Origin: Myoxocephalus aenaeus
Taxonomy: Eukaryota > Chordata > Actinopteri > Perciformes > Cottidae
Direction of reading: 5' to 3'
DNA length: 64,000 nt
Assembly: GCA_038501785.1 (NCBI GenBank)
Contig: JBAMJR010000188.1
Coordinates: 443,501-507,500 of the forward strand
Below, piece by piece: positions 13,421 through 23,890 of the stretch. A model generated the notes under the pieces. The model was given only the letters and a program-made list of their open reading frames with translations. It was not told the DNA's origin and did no database searches. A program made the position numbers and the translations under genes. Each line of letters starts with the position of its first letter. The stretch's first letter is position 1.

Positions 13421-13563
13421 AACAACATTTCTGAAATGGCAATGAAAGTAAAACAATAAAGTGCTGTGTTCACTGTAACATACACATATTTGTTGACAGC
13501 TGAAGTTTTTGTAATGTTTATGTGATGCTAGCTAACTTCACCGGTTCTTAAGTCTCTGTCAGT

Positions 13564-13621
13564 AATGTTAGCTAACATTAGGCCTACTGCCTGATGTTAG
13601 CTAACATTAGGCCTACTTCCT
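13564..13621. repeat. 29-bp tandem duplication
   Basis: Two adjacent 29-bp units beginning ATGTTAGCTAACATTAGG differ by one base. A short 'cttcctgaaagaa' duplication follows. This is a recent local slippage or duplication event. Confidence 0.9.
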
Positions 13622-13804
13622 GAAAGAACTTCCTGAAAGAACAAACTAAAATATTTATATCTAAAATCCCAATGAAATAAGACAAGAAGTGGCAAAACAT
13701 GCAGACCAGGAAGCAGACATTTATAGAAATGTAAGTCTGTGGATGTATATGCAGGCAGCAAACCACAGTTCTGAAAAGTGAAGCCAATGCAGAAGTACCT
13801 TAAA

Positions 13805-14232
13805 CTTGCATTCTCTCTACAGGCCACCCGGGGGCGACTCCTCTGGTTGTATAGAAGTTTATTCCCTCAGTGAACATTGTAAACATGAGTTTCTGGTCTG
13901 AAGTCTTCTTCAATACAGCATGATGTTCATTTACTAAATGATGATCCTTTTAGTTTAAAGTAGACCATAAAGCAGGGTATGCTCGAGGGCAGGGCTACCT
14001 TGTGATTGACAGGTTGCTACTGGAGACGTAAACGGCGTCTCTACGTCAGCCCTCCACAATCCAAATATGGTAACTTCTGTTCACTGGTTGTAAAAAAAAA
14101 ACAAGATAGCGATGGACAAAAAAACAAGATGGCTACGGCTAAAAAGTCAATCTCAAGGCTTCATAACGTCAGTTCACAAACCGATGGGTGACATCACAAC
14201 GACTATGTCCACTTCTTATACACGGTCTGTGA
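13805..14232. repeat. Interspersed repeat family, copy 1
   Basis: This segment aligns by eye with 36838-37237 and in part with 35555-35735. Shared landmarks are 'tattccctcagtgaacattg', 'acagcatgatgttcattta', 'gattgacaggttgct' and the end 'gactatgtccacttctta'. It is an unnamed teleost-type dispersed repeat with no coding capacity. Confidence 0.8.
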
Positions 14233-14635
14233 TGTGATGTTATGTTTTGAGTTTTCATGTTCGTAGGCCATCAGACACATAAACCTTCCCTCTATGTAGA
14301 TTAATTAAGGAGCACGGTTTGTAGTAAAAGTGTTTTGGCTGCTTGTCTCAAACTAACCCGCACAGTGAACAGGATTGTGGGTAAATCCAGTGTCTGATTG
14401 GTAACACCGAGCACTGGTATCTGCAATAAGTGAGCGGAAGAAAAGTGAGCACAACCGGTTCAAATGATGATGGAAGGAACAATTGTTATATTACTACAGA
14501 TCACACTGATAAGGGAGCTGGGTGAGCGGGAAACGGTGTTTTTTCAACTTCCTGGAAGAAGAAAACTTTTCTCCTTTCTAAAACGAATTCAACAAAACGA
14601 GTAAAACGTGATGGGTCTCGAGATGTATCACACGT

Positions 14636-14636
<1 letters not shown>

Positions 14637-14689
<53 letters not shown>
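14637..14689. repeat. (CA)n microsatellite
   Basis: A pure CA run of about 26 units. Confidence 0.97.
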
Positions 14690-14691
<2 letters not shown>

Positions 14692-14899
14692 TTTTTATCA
14701 GCAGCCCTGTAATTTCGCTGTATGCGGTCAGCGTGGATGGAATACGAAGAGTTAACCTCTCTGTAGACGGCTCCTCTCTGCTCTGGTTTCTCTCACACTC
14801 TCACCACTCCCTAACATGAGCTGTGAGTGTGTGCGTGTCACACTCCAGTCCTTCCTCTCAGCTGGATTTGGAGACTTATTTCATTGTCAGAGGTGGAGA

Positions 14900-15480
14900 G
14901 AGAACCAAAAATGTTTTGATCAATCATATATATTTACAATAACTTCCAACGTTGTGTTATTAGGCAGACATTATTCTGCGTGGTCGTTTGCTGACGTGTG
15001 ACTGCAGTTAAAGATTTTCTCTCTCTCGCCCCTCATCTGCCTTTTCCTTTTCTCTTTTTCTGTCCCTCCCCGTTACTTTCTGGCAGGCGTTTCTTTTTCC
15101 TTCTGTCTCCTGTTACTGCAGTCTGCATATTCACTCTGTGTGTCCTCCCTCTCTCTCTCTCCTACACTCCTTAATCTCTCGCCCACATGACCACCTATTT
15201 CCTCTTTTCCTTCTCTGCCTCCTTTCTTCCTTTGTTTACTTTGCCTGAAGTTCTGCAGTCACAATTCTGTCTTCCCTCCCTCCCTCTTTCTCTCTCCCCC
15301 GCTCTCTCTCTTTCTCTCTCTTTGTGTAATACAAAACTATCAATCACACACAGGTTATTACCATTCCACCAACAAACTAAGGTGTAAATTAGCAGTAATG
15401 CTAATTAGACTAATGATCTGAATACAAAATAAAAAAAGTTGTGGACTTTCTGGATACTCATGTATAACACAACTGTTCAC
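14900..15480. other. No gene seen
   Basis: The part from 15015 to 15330 is pyrimidine-rich, with short CT runs. I see no exon. Confidence 0.45.
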
Positions 15481-15514
15481 ATAACACATAACATTTCATA
15501 TGTTATGTGTTATA
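15481..15514. repeat. Short perfect hairpin
   Basis: The 13-base arm ATAACACATAACA is followed, after a loop of a few bases, by its reverse complement. It is A/T-rich and has no T-run, so it does not look like a designed terminator. Confidence 0.75.
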
Positions 15515-15691
15515 GATTTTTTAGGTATTTCTTTTCTTACTTTTTCTTTGAGCCAGGCTGGGTGTTGTTGTTGACGTGAGCCAGGTTTGCCTATCGAGTG
15601 ACTGAATGTGATACTGGACTCGACTGCCTACAGGTTTAAACATAATTTGGGACGAGGTCGCGGTGTTAAAAACAGAGCAGGTTTGATACAC

Positions 15692-16600
15692 GTGATTGTG
15701 TCTGTTCACAACCAACGGTCAACCATAAGCATTATGTTTTCCTAACCTTAAAAGAATAGTTGATCCCTTCTCATGTACAGAAAATGTGAAGCTAACACCA
15801 GGGAACCATTAGCTTAGCTTAGCATTAAGACTGGAACCAGGGAAAACAACAGAGCCTGGCCTGCTGTTTACCTGTTTTTCAGCCTCGATGCTAAGCTAAG
15901 CTAACCAGCTGCTAGCTGTAGCTTCATTTTTACAGTACAGACACGAGAGTGGTATGAATCTTCATGTCTATCTCTCAGCAAGAAAGTGAAGAAGTGTATT
16001 TCCCAAAATGTGACTTTATTCATTTACCCAAGCAGTGCTAGTTGCCTAAACTAGCCCAAACTAGTAGTGGCAGATCGGAAAATGCTTACATGGTCGTTCC
16101 AGAAGCCAATGACAAAGGATCAACTTTGTTGGTAGATTGATTAAATACAAAAAAATAAAACATGATTCTGTCTCTTCACAACCAACAGTCAACCATATGC
16201 ATTATTTCCTTAACATTAAAGGAATAATTGATACCACCCTCATGTACAGAAAATGTGAAGCAAACACCAGGGTGCAATTAGCTTAGCTTAGCATGAAGAC
16301 TGGAACCAGGGAAAACAACAGAGCCTGGCTTGCTGTTTTCTCCGTTTCCTGCCTTTATGCTAAGCTAAGCTAACTAGCCACTGACTGTAGCTTCATATTT
16401 ACAGTACAGACAGGAGAGTGGTATGGATTTTCTCAACTAACTCTCGACAAAAAAGTGAAGAAGCGCATTCCCCAAAGTGTCACATAATTCCTTTAACCGG
16501 GCACTTTTAGTTGCCTAAACTTGCTGAAACTAGAAGAAGCAAATCAGAAAGTTCATCGTTCCTGAAGCAACTAAGAAATTACAGACTTCTTGGTAGTTGA
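15692..16600. repeat. ~470-bp tandem duplication carrying a MITE
   Basis: Two diverged head-to-tail copies are offset by 470 bp: 'accaacggtc' at 15711 matches 'accaacagtc' at 16181. Each copy contains an element with internal inverted words, TTAGCTTAGCTTAGCAT then ATGCTAAGCTAAGCTAA. That structure is typical of a very common teleost MITE. Homology extends beyond the MITE on both sides, so the whole segment was duplicated, as opposed to two independent insertions. Confidence 0.85.
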
Positions 16601-16621
16601 AACTCAAAATATCACTTCCCG

Positions 16622-16704
16622 TTGTCTTGGGGTCAAAATGACCCATCAACACACATACATCACTCGTACACGGGTCATTTTGACCCCAAGACAATGGGAG
16701 GGTT
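16622..16704. repeat. Inverted repeat, piggyBac-like terminus
   Basis: Arms of about 23 bases built on TTGGGGTCAAAATGACCC face each other across a short CA-rich spacer. The right side continues as GGGAGGG followed by TTAA, which resembles piggyBac-type ends. No TTAA is seen on the left, so this is probably a foldback or solo end. Confidence 0.65.
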
Positions 16705-18880
16705 AAAAAGACCCGAGCTTGATACTGTACGGCTGTGCTACATTGCTAGCAAAGCACGGACAGGTTGTGAAACGTAAACGCAGCTTACGACACCATAACT
16801 GTTTGCTCAGTATGAATCATCAATCATCATCAGGTGCTAAAACGTTCAATTCAGGCTCTGTTATTTTTCATGACTCGAGTCTCTGCAGCTTAGCCGTCAA
16901 GACAATCTGTTTAAAAACTATTTCTTGAACAAAAAATAATTATACTCTTTTAAACACATTCCTCAACCGGGCCTCACCTGTCCTGTTAAAACACTTCAAA
17001 TTACACGTTTCTTCGCATCCCCTAAAGACCCCCCCCCCCCCTCTCGCTCTCTAAATCGGAGGGAGATCGGGCCCCGCCAACCCTTCCTCTCCGTCTCTCT
17101 CATCATACCACCTGTGTGCTCTGAAGCAGGTGTTTCCCATAATGCCGTTTGGTCGGTAATATGTGACATTATGGAAGCAGAAGGGTGAAATATGCGTGGT
17201 TTTATGATCGCCTTGACACCCCTGTTATTTTCGTATGATTAGAGGTTCGCCCACGAGAAACGGACTGTGTATTTTTTGGGGTTTGCGAAGATGAGGAGAG
17301 GACTCGCACACCAGCGTTAAAAAGTGAGGTAAGGGTAGTTTTTTTCTTCTTCTTTTTTTCATCCCATTGGGGAGTTGGATTTGCAACATTATAGATGCAG
17401 AGATGTCACAAGTTCAACCTAAAAGCACACACACACGCACACAAAATTGCCTTGCCCTGTGATCATGCGTTGTCGGGTTTCGACGATTAAAGGACAGCCA
17501 AAGGAGACAAGAAAAAACAACAACGGGGAGACAGAGGACAATAATAGCCGAGAGGTCAGTTGAGTTGTTCTTCTCTCTTTTAGGATGAAAACCACACAAA
17601 CCCACTCACATGCATGGGAATTTTAAATGAGTTTGAGCTCAAGTGGACTGCTAGCTGTCCTCTCCTTACTCGGAGACGTCACTCAGAAGTTGAAAACTGG
17701 CAATTTTACTCTTTTTTTTTGTCATAAAAAAACAATAAAAAAGACCCAATGAATGTATTCTCCTAGCAAGTGTCCAACTTCCTGATGCATCTCATCCCTT
17801 TGTGCGCCATTAGAGCTCCAGCTCATCAACGAGCCGCACTTCTGTACTGGCTGACTTGGTCTTCTGTAGTTTACCTCAATCCTACATACAACATGACGTG
17901 CAGACTAAAGGCTGGTTATGAAGGGTTTTGGTCCTGAAAACCGCGGATCAAAGCACATCCACTTTCAAAGAACATGCAAATGTATGCTGCTGCTTTGGAG
18001 CCAAACGGGGCTCCATTAGCCACTACTAGCATAGCACAGCTGAATCTCAGAATGAACTGTCTGCGGTGGAATTGCATTGTGGGTAATTCAGGGGTGATGA
18101 AGAATGTATGGTTCTGCATTATTGTTTTTTTGTCTTAAAAATAACTATCCATCGTGAGTCAATATCATAGGAGTGCACTGCTAAATTAATAATTATATTT
18201 TAAACATAACACATATTAAAGTGATTATGTTTGTATGCATGGCCATACAGGTCTAATAAAAGTAGTCTAATACCACTATTTGAATATGAAGGTAGGTGAA
18301 CATCTCATATATAAAAGGCGCAAATATTAAATAAGGACACAACTGCTGTCAAACTATATTCCTCTTTTTCATTGTAGCTCTAGTATGATCATGAGGTTGC
18401 AGTATGTTAGGAAAATTATGTTTTCTTCCACATTATCGTCTTTTCTCCCTAATTTTCCTTTCACTTCCTGTTCCTGGCACACTCAGAGATCTCCCTCTTT
18501 TGTTCATGCTGGGACGAATTGCTTGTGTGTGACCGTGAAATGTGTGTGTGTGTGTGTGTGTGTCAGCTGGCTGCCTGATTGAAAAACCTGCTGCTGTATT
18601 TCCACACGGACACCGGACCCGGGTTGACGCATGTATCTGTGTGCCTACGCCTGTGTGTTTGAGAATATTTTGCCGCCATTTAAAATGAAAATCACCCCAA
18701 TTAAGGGATTCTCTTGTGAGGATCTAGAATATCCACAGTTCTATTTTTTTATTAATTTACAATTTTTGTAAACTTGGAGCAAACATACGTGGAGGACCAC
18801 AGGCCGTGTTAGAAAATGGCAAAATTGGAGAGTCCAAATTGATGGACGCCATCGTAGCTTTTTATAGCCGCTATCGGCCT
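16705..18880. other. No gene seen
   Basis: Ordinary A/T-rich DNA with a run of twelve or so C near 17029 and a short GT run at 18540-18563. Minus-strand exons continuing the candidate gene at 19.1-20.5 kb were looked for and not recognised. Confidence 0.4.
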
Positions 18881-19077
18881 GATGACCATTCAGCCTCTAG
18901 GGATAACGATCAGTATTTCAAGGGCTCCGATGTAGCCAACGGCTATCAGGATAACGGATATCGGGCCATAATTTAATAACTCATGTGCTGACAAAATTCT
19001 AAACTGACGTGAGTCGTATGAAGGTAGATTTGCTCTTATTTTGATCATCCTTAACCCCAAACTGTAAGGTAATTCAC

Positions 19078-20560
19078 CTGTTTCAGGGCATGAGTGAAGA
19101 CCGTCATTGATAGGGAGTGCCAGCATTTGCAGAGGCATCTCTGTTTTGCAGCTGGCTTTCGGCATCAGTGCAAACTCTGGTGCTCTTGCAGGAAGAGGTG
19201 TTAGCTCTAGTTCATCTTGGAGAGGAACAATATAGAGCATGGTTTTTCCTGCACTTGAGGAACCTCTCAGTATGGACCCAGTGTAGCCATCAGCCTCCAG
19301 AGGAACAGCATAGTTTTCTCCTTCCACCTGTGAAAACACAAGAAAATTAAAACAGATTTTGGGGATGACCTCAAATCATGATGTATTCCTCCTCTTTTGA
19401 TTGTATTAGCAGGTACAATAAACATAAAATATATTTCAATTTAAGTACAGTAATTATGAACCTGCTGCTTTTTCAAAGTTGGCTTTTCGTAGACTGGAGA
19501 ATTAGATTAAAATTGGCCTTAACCAGATAACTTTCTAAAAAGCTTAAATAAAGGCATGATTAATGTTATATGACAGTTGCGTAATTGTACTGCTGCCATC
19601 ATGGTAAAAAACAGATTAATGACACATTTGACTGGCTCATTGACAGTGCATGCCTGTCTACCTGGCAATTTTAGTTTGCACAGAAGATATCTCCATAACC
19701 TGCCTTCGTCCCTGGGGTTTCTCAGGTATGGCACTTGAAATCAGGGACAGGAGTTGTCGTGCAGCCGCCGTGGCTTCATGTGCATCATACTGGAAAAGGG
19801 ATTTTAGATGTATGAACACGCTAAAAGGACGTTACAGTGTAATGCATTACTGTCACACAGGCTGTATCGAAACAAATTAAGCAATTACCTGAGGTGTTTG
19901 TTGTTGGTTTCCATTCTGACATTAAAAGAAAAAAAGTACGTATTACCATGACAGTATCAATGTACTGTTTGAGTGTAATTATTTCATCAAAAACACCAAG
20001 CAAATTATGAATAACTTGTGCCTCACCTTCACTACATGATATCACTAACTAAGCTAACATAAGTTGTCTATGTAGTTACTTAAAAAATGTGATGTTAAAT
20101 GCTGCTGCTTTCTTTAGCTAACGAGTTTTAAGGATGTAATGGCTCATTCAACTTCAGCTTATCTTCATCCAGTTTAATACAAGACAGTAACATGGTTGTA
20201 ACCTCATCAACCGTACCTTCCCCGGTCGGAGAAAACCAAACTCATAGGGTTTATTTTAAATTGTATCATACGTGCGTAGCTAACCTTAGCTAACGTAGTC
20301 ATGCATCAGGTGCATGTAACGTTAGCTCACTGGGGGCTAACGTTACATGCAGGCAGAACGTGGGGCTTCATGTCAACACAGCAGCCTCCATTTCGTTCTT
20401 TAAAGAAAGAGACTCCACGACATTAACAACATGAAAACAAAGAGAAGTGCTGCTACATTTAAAATAATGTTGACGAACAGAGCAATATAATGTCAACTTA
20501 CCTCTGTGTCCTCCTCACGTAACCTCCTGTTAGTGTGTGTGTGTGTGTGCCAAGAGCCCA
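19078..20560 (-). CDS. Candidate spliced gene of unknown function
   Basis: I do not recognise this product. Four splice-bounded open segments are seen on the minus strand. An exon at 19889-19915 reads NGNQQQTPQ. One at 19662-19789 reads YDAHEATAAARQLL onward and ends in SVQTKIA. One at 19462-19493 reads YEKPTLKKQQ in the frame that joins the next exon. The last, 19078-19327, opens with VEGENYAVPLEADGY and runs about 83 codons. All have AG acceptors and GT donors. A non-coding first exon probably ends at 20502 (donor GTAAGT). The phase between 19662 and 19493 does not match, so an exon is missing from my model or the copy is broken. No start codon is fixed, and no continuation is visible below 19078. 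It could be a real gene, a truncated duplicate or a processed remnant; the conserved-looking frame and promoter favour a once-real gene. Confidence 0.4.
20312..20350. repeat. 15-bp hairpin in candidate intron
   Basis: The arms GCATGTAACGTTAGC and GCTAACGTTACATGC are perfectly complementary around a 9-base loop. It lies between the presumed first exon and the first coding exon of the candidate gene. Confidence 0.85.
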
Positions 20561-20650
20561 GTCGAGCCCACCAATAGAAACTCCTCGCTCATTCAGCAGC
20601 GTATGCCCCGCCCACTACGTCCAAAACTCAACTCGTAACTTTTGGGATTG
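20560..20650 (-). promoter_or_regulatory. Candidate promoter of minus-strand gene
   Basis: On the minus strand an ATTGG (inverted CCAAT box, 20571-20575) and a GGGCGGGG GC box (20606-20614) lie just upstream of a segment that ends in a strong donor at 20502. No TATA box is seen. The arrangement suits a TATA-less housekeeping-type promoter. This is inference from motifs only. Confidence 0.4.
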
Positions 20651-20870
20651 AGCGAGCAGGTTTTTTTTTTGAGCGCAGTTTTTTTTTTTCGAGCGAGCAG
20701 TTGTTTTTTTTGAGCGAGCAGGTTTTTTTTTTGAGCGCGCAGGGTTTTTTTTTGAGCGCACAGGTTGTTTTTTTTAGCACATTTTTTTTATTTTGAGAGC
20801 ACATTTTTTTTATTTTGAGAGCAAAGGTTTTTATTTTGAGAGCAAATTTTTTAATTGTAGGCAGAAATTC
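20650..20870. repeat. Decaying ~20-bp T-rich minisatellite
   Basis: About ten units of the form GAGCGAGCAGG followed by 8-10 T degrade progressively to the right into GAGAGCACA and GAGAGCAAA followed by T-rich spacers. The CpG-containing core is best preserved next to the candidate promoter and loses its CpGs away from it. Confidence 0.85.
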
Positions 20871-21099
20871 TAGTTACAAACCAGAAATTTGCTCTCAAAA
20901 CATGTTTCTTTGCTTGCGGAATAAAGACACAAATCTACCTTCATAGAGTCGATGAACGCTGTTCTTGTTCTCCACGTGGACTGTTTACCCATAAGTCCCG
21001 CTCGAACGTGATTGGTCAATACTACTCCCGCTACAAACGTAGCACAAACGAATATCCAACGCCTCCAATACCATAATCTTAAACCTAGATTATGCATTC

Positions 21100-21875
21100 A
21101 TATGCAGATATCTGTTTATTGAGATTAAGTATCAACGGTACAAAGACGCAGATGAATTTCACCACTTTCTGACTTTATTAAAGAGAATGAAGAATGAAAA
21201 CAAGGAAAGGAGGGAAAAGAAAAAAAAGCGTGGCTTTCATCCGGAAGATAATAGCTTCAGGTGAGTGTGTGCTTTTATGTGTGTGTAACTGTCATTTTTT
21301 TGCGAGGATTTCAACAGATGGAAGGAAGTCATAACTGTCATTTTTAAATGCAGGTGTACCATCGCCAATGGAATCTACGCCTCCCCCAACCTCTGCCTGG
21401 TTTTAGGAAAGGCCAGGTGTTTCAATGCATAACACACACAAAAACACAAAAAAACACACACACATACTGCAGGTCCCCTCCTACTTTCAATATTTTAAAT
21501 CGGACTCATACAGGAAGTTTAACTTCCTGTATGCAAGCGGTAATAAAGGAGTGCATGTTCAAGTACATGGAATTCATTGTTGTACTTTTTACACAGCAGC
21601 ATCTACTAATCTAATTATGTAGGAAACACTGCTATTAATCATACAGATTTAATATTTTAATGTGCTACCAATGTGGTATACGGCTAGTATTTTCGGCTAG
21701 TTTCCTATATTCAGGGTCCCTTCAGAATAAAAGCCCAATGGCAACGATTCGGTGTGCGAGTCACAGGAAGGGAGGGGGAGGGCCGGGAATAGTAGCGTGT
21801 AATCACGCCTCTTCTGTTTCCTCCATCCACCAGGCCACTCAGACTGCTGTAAATACACATCAAATTAAAGACTCC
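21100..21875. other. No gene seen
   Basis: Purine-rich near 21180-21235. No exon or repeat family recognised. Confidence 0.4.
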
Positions 21876-21876
21876 C

Positions 21877-21879
<3 letters not shown>

Positions 21880-21914
<35 letters not shown>
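21880..21914. repeat. (GT)n microsatellite
   Basis: A GT run of about 17 units followed by a short G run. Confidence 0.96.
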
Positions 21915-21916
<2 letters not shown>

Positions 21917-22541
21917 GGGGAGAACTAACGGTCCTTGGGTTTAGATCGTGGACAGTAGTCTATGAGCCTGCGGACTGACCGCTGGTCTCTTTCTTTCTGT
22001 CCGCCATAGTTCATATCTTTGCGTTTACTGTTCTGCAGATGAGTCCAAAGAAAAGAAAGAGACGCGGCTTCGTTTCAAAGCCGAAGAATGTTCATTCTGA
22101 AAAACCCTCTCAAACCCACCATTGAGGAATATAAACTCAAACTGTCCATCAACACGTAGCGTCCTTATTTTCGCCGCCGCTCTTAACATATTTTGCGTTT
22201 GGCAGCAGGTGTGTCGAGGCGTTTAAAAGACCTCCGACCTTTTCATTTCGTGACACGGTGAACAGGAGGAGAGGCGCTGTCTGTCTCTGTGTGTTCAAGC
22301 AGACGCTCGCCGAGCTGCCATTAACGTTACAACTACTGGTGCTCCTCTATTAAAAGAAAACTTCACTAAAGCTTGCTTCCAAACAGCTGTCAGCTTCTTT
22401 TCATTCCTGGCGGCGTTTTTTGTAGTTTGGTGTGTATTTATTCAGCCTGTGGGTGAGTGGCCATACATTACATGACATCATATCCACATATTTCCAATAG
22501 AGCAAGAGACAAAGAGCAAGACATGTTTAAGGGATCTTTAA

Positions 22542-22830
22542 CCCTTCAGGGTCTTAGGCCTTTTTCTTGATTTTACATACATTTTACTTAAATTCACCTT
22601 TTATATATGAGATACCCATGTGTTACATAAAAAATTGCAGAACAATCTCAGCTCTATGTATAATGAGGCACCATTGTCCTAATGTGGACGACGTGATTTG
22701 GTGCTAGAAATTTGATGTTTACCAAAGGTCTTGGGTTCACAAAAGCAGTGGAATATATGAATAAAATGGTAGATACATGTAAATAAATGTCTAATACCAA
22801 ATTTTGTATTATCGTTTTTTTAGTTGAAGT
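22542..22830 (+). mobile_element. piggyBac-like element, copy 1 (partial)
   Basis: TTAA at 22538-22541 is followed by CCCTTCAGGGTCTTAGG. The sequence then parallels the element at 34248-35486, with landmarks 'aatgaggcaccattgtcc', 'ttgtttaccaaaggtctt' and 'aaagcagtggaatatatga'. I cannot place the right end, so it may be truncated. There is no transposase frame. Confidence 0.65.
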
Positions 22831-23284
22831 GTTGTCTGTCTCAAAATGAGAGAGGGACTGAGATAAAATGGGACTGAGATATGACTTCATACTACAGACC
22901 AAGCTTCATAGGGTGTGTGCAAATGAAAAAATTATATTACAAAGTTTTTAGTTTTCAAACAAAATATGTACTATATATTTGAGTCCTGTACTAAAAAGAA
23001 AAACAAACTATTTACTATGTTAACACAATGTGCATGTTTCAGTTTCTTTTTTTCGACCGACACCTGACTCGACAAATCATGGTGAAAGGCGGAGCTCGAC
23101 ACAGACTCCACAGGCTGTGAGCGCCTGTGAGAGACACGTAGGATCACACAGAGCAGGGGGGCGGAGACTACAGACTGTGGCGCATCTAACAACAGCAGAT
23201 TCTTATTTCTGCGCCGTTTTTTCGCGGAGCTATTAATATTTAAAAAACGTAAACATATTCAAGCGCACCCGCTAATGTCAAGCA

Positions 23285-23400
23285 TTAAGGTAACTCAGAA
23301 CAAATCAGCTGCATGGTGTGACCTTTGACCACCAAATTCTAATCAGTTCATCCAGTGAGCGCAAGTGCACGTTTGTGCCTTAAGAAGAAGAACAGAATAG
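23285..23400. repeat. Possible short interspersed repeat piece
   Basis: The segment around 'tgacctttgaccaccaaatt' resembles a dispersed teleost sequence I recall only loosely. Its limits are not defined and it has no coding content. Confidence 0.3.
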
Positions 23401-23890
23401 AAACCGGTCAGGACCGGGGGCAGGAACCGGTCCTGCCCCCGGTCCTGCCCCCTGCCATGGACTCATGGCTGCCTGGAACCGGTCCTGCCTGCTGCCATGG
23501 CCCTGCTGATGCCCCTCCTCTCTACCTCCTCCTGCTTCATGGATCGTGGTTATCTGGATCATGGACCATGCCTACTACTCATTATATGAATAATTTCTGT
23601 CATATTCATTGAATGTGCTGTAACTCCTTTACGTTATTCATTCTGGTCACATGACATCTATTGCTTCTGTCCATCCGGGGAGAGGGATCCTCCTCTGTTG
23701 CTCTCCCTCAAGTTTCTTCCCCTTTTTCCCTGTGAAAGGGTTTTTACTATCTTTATTAGGGGAGTTTTTCCTGATACGATGTGAGGTCCCAGGACAGGGA
23801 TGTTATGTGTACAGATTGTAAAGCCCTCCGAGGCAAACTTGTATTTGTGATGTTGGGCTATATAAAATAAACTGAATTGAATTGAATTGA
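23400..23890 (+). repeat. Short interspersed repeat with LINE-2-like tail
   Basis: The body contains 'gagagggatcctcctct' and 'gggagtttttcctgat', then 'gtacagattgtaaagccctc'. It ends in a repeated TTGAATTGAA tail, the structure of LINE-2-mobilised short elements. The left part (23400-23560) is GC-rich with imperfect 'ccggtcctgcc' repeats. Related tails occur at 34012-34146 and, inverted, at 57666-57757. Confidence 0.8.

Noticed and set aside
12817..13434. 205-codon plus-strand frame
   Set aside because: It lies in a pyrimidine-rich tract, is S/F/L/P low complexity, and two other frames are open over the same DNA.
15692..16600. CRISPR-like or regulatory array from repeated TTAGC/GCTAA words
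   Set aside because: These are internal inverted words of a teleost MITE present twice by duplication.
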